Below are positions 23,276 to 34,110 of a DNA stretch of 64,000 nucleotides, piece after piece. Under the pieces are notes generated by a model, which was not told where the DNA came from, did not search any database, and worked only from the letters and a program-made list of their open reading frames with translations. How positions within the stretch are numbered: the stretch's first letter is position 1; every line of letters starts with the position of its first letter. Source of the DNA: Bryopsis sp. KO-2023 (lineage: Eukaryota > Chlorophyta > Ulvophyceae > Bryopsidales > Bryopsidaceae). The stretch covers positions 5,208,001 through 5,272,000 of the forward strand of contig BSYQ01000003.1 in the NCBI GenBank assembly GCA_030272585.1. Direction: 5' to 3'. Both the position numbers and the translations under genes were made by a program.

Positions 23276-26200
23276 ATGTCTGGTCAAGAACTGGACACAC
23301 TGCTGCAAGAAGAAAAGGCTTACAGCTCGAAGCTCGCCAAAAAGGTTCAAGAGCAAGCTGGGGAATTAAAACGGCAGGTGGGTCAGATTTCCATGTCATC
23401 TTGGCGCCGGGCGAATACAATACCAGAAGTGGGGATGTTCGAATGTGACGTTCATCGACGTCTTTGCAAAGGCCGATGAACTCGATTGGGCGGCAGAGTG
23501 CCGCCAGGAGTGCACAGAACGATTGCTGGAGCTTGACCCTGGTTTCTTCGGCAAGGTTAGTCAACTGTTTTGCAAGGGTTCTGCGAGAGCTTGGCTCGGC
23601 CAGAGATTCATACGGTTGTGTTGCTCAGAAGGACAAGCATCGGACACGCCCAGCCAGTCCCGTTCGCGATATCTTGCGGCCCAACACAAACCCTGCACAT
23701 GTTGTGTCAGCTCTTGCGCGTCAACGCAACGCATACGTCGAGTCTCAACTCCAGATCAACAAGGTGATGCCACTGCGGGTGTTTCAAGAGGGGGGTTGCG
23801 ACCATTACACGCAACAAGAGTGTACACCGCAGTTTCTGTGTGGATGGTGTTCCCCATGAGCTTTAAGCTGTGTGTTTGGTTCCTGTCGGCAGCTTGAAAA
23901 ACAGTTGAAGGATGCACAGCGAAAATCTGCCGAGGCGAACAAACAGAACAGAGAGCTCAGAAAGCTGTTGGATAGGCACAGAAAGGTAGCTACCTTTGGG
24001 AATGGGGCTGAAACTTTTACCTGGAGTTTCGCAAGAGATGGTTTACAAAGTATTGCCGTCCGACAGGACTACGGTGCCGCCCGGCTTCGAACCGATCGAC
24101 TCACTGAGCAGCTCGCAGCGGAGGTTGAAGCTCGAAAGGCAGCAGAGAGTCATGCTCGTCGCCTAGAGATAACTTTCGAAAGAAGCGGGAAGGGCGTCGC
24201 CCTCATGAAAGCTGCAAAAAGTGGAAGCGAACTTGAGATAGCTTTAAAAAAGATAGAAACTCTGCAAACAAAACTTCATGAGAAGGTGAAGCACGAAAAA
24301 CACAACAAAAAAATCAACGGAAAAGTTTGACACCATCCATTGGTACATAACATGCCACTTCTGGTATCAAATTGACTGTGATGCTTGCTCCAGGATGATG
24401 TTGTGCTAGCTATAGAGGATGCTCCCAAAACAAGTAGCGACAGTCCAGCTCCCACAACTCAACAGTCCCCGCACAGCGCTACCCTCCAATCCAGAATTTA
24501 TGAATTGGAGGCTGAGCTAGAAGAGTACAGGCAGGCTGGGTGCAGCCAGAATCTTGAATTGGAGTCAGAAGAAGTAAAACGCCTGAAAGAAAGAGTTACA
24601 ACTTTCAACGAACACGAAGAGGCAATGCTGGCTACATGCGAAAAGCTGAAAACCAAAATCGAAGAGGAGGTACAAGATAAGGCGGCGCTCCTTGACTACG
24701 TTCAGGTAAGATGCGTGCGAGCTTTTCAGGGAGCACCTCATTGTTCAAACTTTTGTGCAGTTGTTCAGATATTTGTTTCTAACAGGAAATGCAAGATGAG
24801 CGTGACGCACTTTTGAAGGGTAGAGGAGTGAATACGAGGACGACAAACCGCAACCACGAGGTGCGCTGACCTCAATTAATTCAAAGCTCTTTTGTTGGGA
24901 GAGTGCAAAACTAATCCAGCGATTGCCTTCCGCTGCAGTTTCAGCAAAAGAGAAATGATCGTCAAGCCGAGTCGCTCAAAGCAATGCTGCTGGTAGGGGT
25001 GCTAGTCTTCAGTTATCAAACGTCCCGACCCCTTCCGGTCTAGAAAAAATGGCCTGTCTATCAACTTTTGCGTGTCAGTATGGACTCAGAGAGATTTTAT
25101 ATCATGCGAACGCAGGATGCCCAAAACAATTTGGGGCAATACAAGGCCCGCCTCTCGACGCTGGAAAGTCGTGAGGCCCTCGTTCAGGATGAGCTTCTTT
25201 CACTTCAAAAATCAGAGGCAGAGGCACAACTAGAGATGGCCGAGGCTTATGAGGAAATTCAACATCTCGGGAACCAGAGGCTGGACTTGGAGGTAAACTA
25301 CCCAGGCCCGAATGTTGTAGTTTCCGGATTTCGAACTTTTGCAAGAGGTATCATAATTGTGTGTTTCCCTCAGAAAGAGCTCCAGGATGCCCAAGCACAA
25401 AACGAAGCCCTTCAAAAAAATTGGGAGGAGAAGCAACAACTTCTTTCTCGCATTCAATCCGATCTGGTTGAAACAGATAAGCGGCTAATCGAGTCTGAAC
25501 AGGAGGTGCGAAGACTGCGCGACGTCAGTGACACGAATATGGAGCTGAAAACCCGGGAGACCACACTTCTCGAGCTGGTTGATGATCTGCGAACGAAAAT
25601 TGAGCAGCTAAAACGGTATGCAGTTTTCTGTCATGTTGCCACGTAAATCTATTGCTGAATCGAGAAGGCAAAAAGCAATAAATAGTGCAGACAAACAAGG
25701 CTATTGCATTCTTTGGTCGAAAATAACAAGTAGCTTGACCTGACGAACCAAACAATGATTTTCGGCGTCTGCAGGTCGATTCGTGAAAAGGACATGTGTT
25801 TCGGGCAGTTTGTCGAGCTCCAGGAACGAGTTGTCCGGTTCATTGAGGCTCCAGACGATATAGATTCTCTAGCCAAACTGGAGCCCCTGCAAGCAATCGA
25901 GGTGCGGCAACTTTCTGGATTTTACGTTTCCGGAGAATGCATTTCATCTTTTAGATGTATGCAAGAGGTGGTCGTGGATTTTTGTTTTGCCAGGGGTCGA
26001 CTGTGTGGATAGAAAAAGTCAAGACTGCAATAAAAAGAGGCAACGAAGCGGAAAAACAGCTTGCAATCAAAGATTCGCAGAGACATGAGGTAGCTTCCAG
26101 CTTGGAGGAAATGGCTGTTCAACACCGTGCTCTACAAAGTCGTCATGAAGAGGCCCTGAAAAGTCGAGAAGCTTTGCTCAATCAAGTCGACCAGCTCATG

Positions 26201-27569
26201 GAAGACACAGACGAGATGCAATGCATCGGGTAAATTGAGTCAGCTTCATATTGCCTGTCTTGTGGGGTCTGTCGGTCATCTGGGGATCACCCTCACCTAT
26301 GTTGTTTTTCCTGTGGGTTTAATTATTGACCGATTGATTTGCAGGTTCAGAAACGAGGCACTGATGGAGGAGTTGACAAGAGAAAAACAAATGAACGCCA
26401 ACCTAACGGATGTGAACACTAAGCTGAAAGGACAATATGAGGAACTGTTGGCTGAGGTTGATGAGCTCAGGACCCAGCAGACAAATGGTGATGATGTCTT
26501 GCACCATACGAAAGAGGAGCGCGATGCGCTGTCAGAAAAAGTTGGCACACTGAGAGACAGAGTCAAGGAGCTAGAAGTTAAGTACAGAGAGGCTTCCGAG
26601 TCTACAAGGAGATTGCGTCGCCTGGGGGATATTGAAAGTCGAGCTGAGCAGTTTGAAAAGTCGTCAAAGGAAGCAAGAGCAGAGCGGGACAGGCTCGCAG
26701 AGAGAGTGGAAGAGTATTCTCGCAACATGCAATCACTTCAGGCTGGTTTGAAGGAAACGCAGGGCTCAAAGCAAGATCTCGTCGCAGAGCTAGATAGAGT
26801 ACAGATAGCGATGGAAAGCCTTAAGGGAGAGAGGGCAGAGCTGACCTCCCAAGTGGAGCGCGATGTGTCCTTGCGTCTGAAACTAGGCAGACTCCTCTCC
26901 AGAGTACCATCCGACGGCCAGCAGAAAGAAACTGTGGATGAGGATCCAATCGTTACCACCGTGAGAACTCTCGTCGTAAATCAGTCTCTGGAGGTCATTC
27001 GGGGTGGGTCATTACTGGGGGCCAGTACCCGTCGTCTTCAAGCTGAGAAGGACTGCGCCGCCAATGATGCATCCGCAACAAGGAAACAAGCAACGGACAC
27101 CTGTGACAGCACCGCGTCTCGGGGACAGCGCTCTGGAGCACCCTCGAGGGAGGCCTCCCCAGAACGGCGTAGGGGGTTGGGGGGCGACGTGTCGCATCTT
27201 CAAAGCGTCATTCATCAAAAGAACCAAAAAATTAGCGGACTCAGGGAGCTGGTCAGAAAGATATGCGACATCCCCGAAGAGTGCACACCTATCCTCAGAG
27301 ACGATTGCGAAACAAGCGAGTCTTGCGAGCTCGCAGCGAGTACTTGTGACGATCCAGGCTTGACAAGCAAATCTACCAAAGTTCTTGTGAAGCTGCTTGC
27401 AGTGGATGAGGAGGAATACACTAAACGAAGAGCTGTATCAGATTCGGAGGCTCCGCAGCCGATTCGGGACACCAAAAAAGAGTCCCTCCAGAAACAGTTG
27501 AAAGACCTACACAGCAGCTTTCGCGGAATGCGTGACAAATACAAGGACGCTCAAAAGCCAGAGCAATAG
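23276..27569 (+). CDS. large coiled-coil protein, family not recognised
   Basis: Thirteen exons: 23276-23377, 23472-23555, 23629-23763, 23893-23985, 24067-24285, 24394-24705, 24786-24860, 24939-24992, 25116-25292, 25374-25615, 25775-25901, 25994-26229 and 26345-27569. All phases close on 1026 residues. From residue 1 to about 850 the protein is an almost continuous heptad-rich helix, for example LEKQLKDAQRKSAEANKQNR and EELTREKQMNANLTDVNTKL, broken by a Pro-containing stretch near residue 68 (RTRPASPVRDILRPNT) and a Ser/Pro-rich one near residue 250. The C-terminal part (about residue 790 on) is less helical, with a Ser/Arg-rich linker, and ends in a short basic helix. No motor, kinase or signal sequence is visible. 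A structural role in centrioles, cilia or the nuclear envelope would be typical for such proteins, but that is only inference from the coiled coil and from the possible ciliary gene tail-to-tail at 27855. Confidence 0.7.
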
Positions 27570-27854
27570 AAGGATGCAGTTTTTGACCAGCTGTTGCAGG
27601 GTGTCTTACTTCAGTTTCAAGGGTTTATTGATTTCACGACTTGGATTGCTTCTCCAATGCCATCACTGGGGGGTGTCTGTGGCTATTGCACGTTGAGAAC
27701 AACGGAATCGAACCTTTCCTGAGCTTTTATGACTTTCGTTGGGGGGAAAATACAATGTTGTTCACACCAGACAAACAATTCGCAGTCTGAAACATTTGTC
27801 TCAACCAAAATACAATCCAAAAGAAAGGTTTTTCCGAAAAATTCTGACGACGTT

Positions 27855-29150
27855 TCAATCTTGTCCGGCACCAGCACACCCACTCTCTGGAAAGAAGATG
27901 TTTGTTTTGCGGTAAAACGTATCTCTAACGATAGGCTTTCTGGCAAACTGGGGCTTGTGAAATTCATCAGGAGGTCCATGCGAGAGCATGGAAGTCGTCG
28001 TCATAGTCCCGACGTATCTATTTTTCGAGAGGATGGTTGGGTTCTGGGTGTCGCGGTGCGTTTTGCTGGCGCCACTGAAGTGAGGGTCATCTTTCTCAAA
28101 GACAAGATCGTACAAGAACTGGCACACAAATGAAAAGTCAGTGAAGAGTTGAGACAAAGAAACGAACGTAAGGCAGTCATGGATGATTCGCGCACCGGGC
28201 CTGAGGCTTTTTCCTCTTCAAGATACTCCCCAGCCGAGAGAGGTTCCTCTCCTTGTCCAGCAGCCGCCGCCATCTCCTCCAAAGCAGCTTTCGAGAACTT
28301 TGTCTCTTGCTGTGTTGAAAAACATTGTGATATGCACTCTTAGCACTTCCTCCACTCCTCCCCCCCATCAGCCAGGTCGCAAAATTCTTAAAACATACGT
28401 TTTCTGTGAAGCAAGGGACTGAAGAAAACAAAACTGATCACACTCCCACCTTCAATTGCTCCCTCCATTGCTCAGTTCGAAAGTTCACGGAGAATTCGTC
28501 CCTTCGTTTGAAATCTCCAGTTAAAAAGCCTTTCTTTTTATCCTTTTGCTGCTGAGCATATAACAGTCTGTCCACGTATTTATCACCCTAAAGAAAACAC
28601 GCGACGATGATGGAAACAATCATTATACGTTTCGGAAAAAGGAAAAAGAAACTGTGATGAGCTCATATGTTCAGCGATCGTCTCAATTCTCAACAACAAA
28701 AAGCACACCTACTTCTGAAATCCAAAGATGCTTTTTGAGGAAGTACACGTCGTTGGTTTTTCCCTCCCTGGGGGGGGCTGTTAGCATCTGTTTCCCCTTG
28801 AAGTTCGACCTCGGTGGAGCCTTTTTGTTGTACTCCTCGGGTTTCCTTCAGAAACAGGTACATGGTTCAATAACTTCGCGTCCTGTTGACGTTCCTGTTG
28901 ACCAGTTCAGCACCCCAGGAAAACATCTGTTCCTGCTCCGCCAAGCCCCCCAAAATGCACCATCCATGCGTCGTCCGACTAACTTCTTCAGAAAGTCGCA
29001 AAATAGAGCCACGGCCGATTCATGCCATGCCATTTTATACAAGGTTTGGCCTACTTACTCCTTTTGACCAATAGTGATGTACGAGGTCTTCGAGAACACG
29101 CCCCTACATCCCGCCAGCACAGCCGATTCGTCCGTCTTGTTGTTGTTCAT
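27855..29150 (-). CDS. putative cilia-associated protein (C4orf47/CFAP96-like N-terminus)
   Basis: Five exons on the minus strand: 29150-29059, 28845-28713, 28587-28450, 28309-28196 and 28118-27855, phases closed on 246 residues. ATG 29150 sits in a good Kozak context (gccaccatg). The N-terminus has SKTSYITIGQKE and NFKGKQMLTAPPREGKTND, which resemble the YITIGDKY and GKQML blocks I recall from C4orf47/CFAP96 proteins (DUF4586). The centre has KKGFLTGDFKRRDEFSVNFR then TEQWREQLKQE, a pattern I associate with microtubule inner or ciliary proteins without being able to name the family. The C-terminus (FLYDLVFEKDDPHFSGAS) is Pro- and Thr-rich and looks extended. The gene structure is well supported; the ciliary assignment is a recollection of motif shape. 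Confidence 0.6.
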
Positions 29151-29650
29151 GGTGGCGGCCCGCACAAAAATGAGGCCTTCTTCAGCGTTTTATTCTCGAC
29201 GGTTGTCTGCCCCGTTGGCCGCCCAACAAGTCGATGATGGCGACGAAGTCGTCTTAAGTACATTCTGGCACGTTTGCCCTGGATCATGTTAAAGCAGGCG
29301 GCCAGTCCCAACATTCTAGTCTTATAACAGACGAACTGTAAACCACAAACACCTTGATATCAATTGTGAGTCAATTAAACCCTCACTGGACTTACGATGG
29401 TGTTCAACAGTTGGAAGAATTGTGATCGATTTCGATTTCCTGCTCAACAAGCCTTATTGAGTTTCAGAGAGTGAGAAGCGCTTTGACAACTTGAGCGCAC
29501 ATGTCCTCAGAGTTTTGCAAAGCAGTTTTCCTCACCACATGCTGGGTTGGACAATGGACACTGATATTCTTTTTTTCAGATTCTTGCGAGTCGAATTCGT
29601 TCCAGAATTTACGATTTTGGACGGTCGATATTTTCTTACTTTGAACACTA
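29151..29650. other. upstream region of the putative ciliary gene
   Basis: 500 bases between the ciliary-type gene start (-) and the mariner relic. Should contain the promoter. No other gene seen. Confidence 0.4.
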
Positions 29651-30530
29651 TACGAGGGTTGTTCCATAAGTTTGTAACATTCGATACTTTTTTTTCGAAT
29701 TTTGATATGAAATTTTATACACACTATCTTTCATAAGATTCATTGAGACCCTGAAAATTTGGCGTAATTTGACTTATCAGTGTCATCGTTACAAACAAAA
29801 AAAGACAATCGACTCCATAGTTCAGTCAGAAACAGCGATGCAGAGCTCCAAGGGGCATCGTTTTCCAAGGAAGCCAAACGCGACAAAAACCCACAAAAAT
29901 TTGCAAACCACTTTTAAAGAGTGTAAATATCGTTGCTACGAAGTACGGAAGTGATATCAAAAGTGGAGAAAGCACAAAACATGCCTCAAGGTCTGACAGA
30001 CTTTCAGATTTTTGAGAATGTGATCAAATCCTTGTCTTAGTCATGAAAAATAAACGAAAAATGTTGGAGACATATAAAATAGGCTAAATTGAAATTTGTA
30101 TTTGATCCATGCATTTTTTCATGATAAATTGGGCCTTAGCAGAGTCTCTTCAAAATGCAAAATGGGTCCCACAATGCACCAACCCAGATTTCTCGAGTCA
30201 GAATGGGAACAGTGGCCTCTTCTAGCTTTGAATTGGTTCCCTAACCCCCCAAATCACTGAACTTGGTCACTAATGACTTTTTCTTGCTTCCTGAGTTAAA
30301 AGAAGAGTTTAGAGGTAGTTGTTTTTGAAATAATGGTACGCTTTTATCCGTTTTCTTTCGGATTTTAGACAAATTTTTTTGGACGCTTGTAACGGTGTCA
30401 CTGATAGATCAAATTACACCAAATTTTGATGGCCTCGCTAAAAGTCATAGATAATGATGTGTGCAAAATTTCATATCAAAATTGGAAAAAAAAGTGTCGA
30501 ATGTTACAAACTTATGGAACAACCCTCGTA
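29651..30530. mobile_element. decayed mariner-like element
   Basis: Inverted terminal repeats of about 75 bp with a few mismatches: TACGAGGGTTGTTCCATAAG at 29651-29670 and its reverse complement ending at 30530. A TA lies at each end (29651-29652 and 30529-30530), as expected for the TA target of Tc1/mariner elements. The 880-bp interior has no intact gene, but bases 30223-30318 translate (through one stop) to a match of the mariner catalytic C-terminal region: an HPPYSPDLAP-like PPKSLNLV, then NDFFLLPELKEEFRG for the usual SDYHLFPxLKxxLxG. It is a dead relic or a non-autonomous derivative. Confidence 0.8.
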
Positions 30531-30836
30531 CATAGTATATCTCTCTAGACCAGACCAAAACTCCACCACCTTGCTATTTTCACCCATACATGGTTTTGCT
30601 TGCCTCCAGACTGACTTGGCTGCTTTAAATTTTTCAAACATCCCACGACCCAGGGCAATCGATTGGATATCCACTCGATTCTTTCCATTTCACCCCGTGT
30701 TGTGCTCCAATCCAGACTTTATTGTTCGACAGGTATGAGATTTCTAGTTACAAAACTCTGTAAACTCTGCTTAAGAGGCCGTTGTGTTTGCTAAATATTT
30801 ACTGAGCTGATGGATGGAAGTAGGGGGGCAGCTTCC
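30531..30836. other. short interval between mariner relic and palindrome array
   Basis: 306 bases with no gene or organised repeat that I can see. Confidence 0.4.
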
Positions 30837-30987
30837 ATCATCGCAAAAAATTCAGTGCACTTGCGTGCAAGTGGAGCTTCAAGTGCCACCTGCATTCCAC
30901 TTGCACGCAAGTCAATCACTTGTATCCCACTTGCGCGCAAGTGGATCGCTTGCAGCCCCACTTGCACGCAAGTCAATCACTTGCAGC
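30837..30987. repeat. left array of ACTTGC-GCAAGT palindromes
   Basis: Begins with ATCATCGCAAAAAATTC (30837-30853), followed by four imperfect copies of the palindrome CACTTGC(G/A)(C/T)GCAAGTG separated by 10-20 bp spacers such as gatcgcttgcagccc and aatcacttg. It is cut at 30987 by the hAT element, and the array resumes at 37250. Confidence 0.85.
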
Positions 30988-31002
30988 CATACTATGGACG
31001 TG

Positions 31003-31450
31003 ATCGGAAATGATCGGCCGTCCATTTTCGATGTCAGGACAGGTCGTTTCATCGATCTGACCTGATACGATCTCGTTCCACATGATTCTGAAAATGATCG
31101 GTCTTTTTTTTTTTTTTTTTTACCGATCATGATCGATGATCGTGATCGTGATCGGCCGATCAAAACCTGATCGATGATCGTGGTCGGCCGATCAAAGCTT
31201 GATCGTGATCGTGATCGGTTCGCCGATCACCGATCTGATCGGTTGCTCCGATCACGATCCCGATCACGATCAAGCGTTGCGACATGCAAACGCCTAATCG
31301 GCCGATCAAGATCGGTAAAACGCCGATTAATCGGCCGTTGATCCGATCAGCTCCGATCATGGTCGGTTGATCGGGATTTGGTTTCAAATTCCGATTATGA
31401 TCGGTCCAAGAAATCAAAAACCGACTTTTGCGCCGATCATCACTTCCGAT
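31003..31450. repeat. left sub-terminal GATCGG palindrome array of the hAT element
   Basis: About 450 bp crowded with GATCGG, CCGATC and TGATCGGCCGATCA-type palindromes and gatcgtgatcgtgatcgg runs, interrupted by a T-run at 31105-31122. Known hAT transposases bind short sub-terminal repeats; by inference these are the binding sites. Confidence 0.85.
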
Positions 31451-31585
31451 CAAATCCAAAGTTAGTCAGTTCTGCCGTACTGTCCCGAATATATCGACTT
31501 CGCTCCCTGTTCAACTTCACCGCACCGTGCGCCTTTGTATCGTGGTATCTTGTTGTTGTCTCGCCTGCAGTGCTGATCGATTGCG

Positions 31586-33339
31586 ATGTACGTGGAACTC
31601 AAAGCACGGCAGTATGTCGTGAGGCTCCGGAACAGGCTCCAAAACCGAACAGACCTGTTCCAGCCCGGGACGGTGGTAGATCGGGATGCCGCCGAGGTGG
31701 TGTTCCGGCATTTGACGTCGCTTAACACGTATTTTGGTCTGGAAAATGTAAGTGTATGCTGCCTGCTATCTGCTGCGCTGTTTCTGTTTCGAATGTTTTG
31801 ACTTAGGGTTACTGTTACTTGTCTTCCTAGGCTCTGTTCTGGAAAGCTGCATCCGCCCTGGACAGCGCTGCGGGAAGCGAAGACGAACTTTTCTTGCGAG
31901 CGTACCGAGCGGGCAACCCCCCTGAAAGGCGCATCGACCCCATACTCGATTCCATTCAGGTGACACCTCCAGGACTGACCAGGAAGGGGAGCACCAACCT
32001 GGGGGACATGGAATACCCCTACATGGTGCCTACAGGTGAGCAGTTCAGCATCAGGTTCAAATTAGGTTGTTTTTCTCTCTGCCCTCTCATTCACATTCTG
32101 TCTTTTGCAGAACTCCTTCGTGATCGCCAGCTATTGCCTCATCTGGACCAGCTCAGAGAGGAGGTTGCAACCATGCACGAGGTTGATCTAGATCTGAGCA
32201 GAACGTTCGACTGGAGCATCGAAGCTGCAAGTCTTCCAGCACCTGATCCTGCACAAGAGATTTTGCCTGAAGCTACACTTCCAACCGCAGATGAACCTGA
32301 ATCTGAACCTGAACCTGAGGGATCCTCTGAGCAGCTGCCGGAAAACCCGTGGAGTATGACGGACGAGGAGTCTGTTTATGAACCTGAACCTGTGCTTCAC
32401 CCTGGTGGAAGAGGCTCCCCCCCAAACATGTTCAGACCTGCTGGAGCTGGTGGAAGAGGGCCACCCCCCAAGCTGTTCAGAGCCTCTGAAGCTGGTGGAA
32501 GAGGGCCACCCCCCAATCTGTTCAGACCCGCTGAAGCTGGTGGAAGAGGGCCACCCCCCAATCTGTTCAGAGCTGCTGAAGCTGGTGGAAGAGGGCCACC
32601 CCCAAACATGTTCAGAGCTGCTGAAGCTGGTGGAAGAGGGTCACCCCCAAACATGTTCAGAGCTGCTGAAGCTGGTGGAAGAGGGCCACCCCCAAACATG
32701 TTCAGAGCTGCTGGAGCTGGTGGAAGGGGGAATGTTGGTGGATGGGAATTCGGGGGAGGCGGCAGGAACAGGAACAGAGCAGGTCAGGGTGGTCAGGGTG
32801 GTCAGGGTGGTCAGGGTGGCCAGGGTGGTCAGGGTGGTCAGGGTGGCCAGGGTGGTCATGGTGGTCAGAGGCAGGCAAACCCCAGACCCCCATTGATGGA
32901 CAGGTGGCCAATGGATTTTGATGGACAACCTTGCATCAACGACAGTGAGGGGTACCCTCGGCGCAGGCAGGCCCCCTTGCGAAGGATCATGTCTGAACGG
33001 AGCAGGGAACAGCGCAGAACTGCCCAGCGAGAGAGAGCCAACATGCAGACGGAGTACGCCTTCTTCCCCGACTTCACCATCCAATTCCCGATAACCTTCG
33101 CCTCCATGCCCCATCTGAATCAGTTCGTGCAAAACGTGTATCTGCAGAACTGTTACGCTCTCCACAGAGTCCGTGAAGGCCTCTTCCACCATCAGACCCG
33201 TTTGGAGGACCGAAACGTAATGAGGGACCTGGATACTGGCTCGGTCGACTTTGCACCGATCCCTGAAGACCGCACACGTGTGTATCGGGTCAGGGTTGGA
33301 CCGGATGGGAGGTTGGTGGAGGAGGAGGAGCCAAATTAA
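31586..33339 (+). CDS. second gene of the hAT element, repeat-rich, function unknown
   Basis: Exons 31586-31747, 31831-32035 and 32111-33339, phases closed, 531 residues. Exons 1-2 give a folded-looking N-terminus with MYVELKARQYVVRLRNRLQN, NTYFGLEN and ALFWKAASALDSAAGSEDEL. Exon 3 begins with an acidic Pro/Glu region, then about seven copies of a 15-residue unit (core AGGRGPPPNMFRAAE, about 32399-32730), then a Gly-Gly-Gln run (about 32782-32870). It ends in a 150-residue C-terminus with RRIMSERSREQRRTAQRERA, FFPDFTIQFPITFASMPHLN and ALHRVREGLFHHQTR. No catalytic motif, zinc finger or membrane span is recognised. The Arg-Gly-Pro/Gly-Gln composition suggests RNA or protein condensation, but that is inference. 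Unit repeats leave other frames open too; the spliced frame is chosen because it joins conserved-looking ends. Confidence 0.65.
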
Positions 33340-33359
33340 ATAACCTGTTTTGAGTCACC

Positions 33360-33880
33360 ATAAACAGAGGGTTATCTGTTATCTGTTATCTGTTTTTTGA
33401 TTCACGTAATGAACCATGAACCAGTCTGGGATCTGTTATCTGTTTTTTGATTCACGTAATGAACCATGAACCAGTCTGGTATCTGTTATCTGTTTTTTGA
33501 TTCACGTAATGAACCATGAACCATGAACAGAGGGTTATTTGTGTGGGCTGAATCATTGTTGGAATCTGTGGAACCTCTGAAACTTTTTGTTTTGTTTGAG
33601 TCATGTAATGAACCATGAACCATAAACAGAGGGTTATTTGTGTGGGCTGAATCAGTGTTGGAATCTGTGGAACCTCTGAAACTTTTTGTTTTGTTTGAGT
33701 CATGTAATGAACCATGAACCATAAACAGAGGGTTATTTGTGTGGGCTGAATCAGTGTTGGAATCTGTGGAACCTCTGAAACTTTTTGTTTTGTTTGAGTC
33801 ATGCAATGAACCATGAACCATAAACAGAGGGTTATCTGTGTGGGCTGAATCAGTGCTGGAATCTGTGGAAACCTCTGAAA
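33360..33880. repeat. tandem repeats between the two hAT genes
   Basis: Two families. First, copies of a unit of about 60 bp (gttatctgttttttgattcacgtaatgaacc and following) at about 33385-33530. Then four copies of a unit of about 99 bp, marked by gggctgaatca at 33545, 33643, 33743 and 33842. The block sits exactly where the convergent genes end. Confidence 0.8.
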
Positions 33881-34110
33881 CTTTTTACCAAGCATTCAAA
33901 AAAGTTTGGATTACATACCCATACCAAAACAAACAAAACTCGGGGCAAATCACACCAGGTCAAGATGCAGATTGTCTGATCCATACCCAGCACCCCAAAC
34001 AGAGAACATACCCGGCACCCCAAACCAAAAAAAGGAGAGTTCCTCCGAAACAGGAGGGTTCTGAATCAGACTGCAGATTGTCCCACACAATCAAACAGAA
34101 GCAGTTCAGG

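Noticed and set aside
27683-27979. 98-codon minus-strand frame past the ciliary-type stop
   Set aside because: It overlaps the last exon in another frame and is more likely its 3' UTR.
30858-30987. CRISPR-like array (repeats with spacers)
   Set aside because: Units are imperfect palindromes with unequal, related spacers, in a eukaryotic intron-rich genome with no cas genes. They are transposon-type repeats.
33452-33895. Minus-strand repeated peptide frame (147 codons)
   Set aside because: It is the 99-bp tandem repeat read through; a length divisible by three makes it open by chance.
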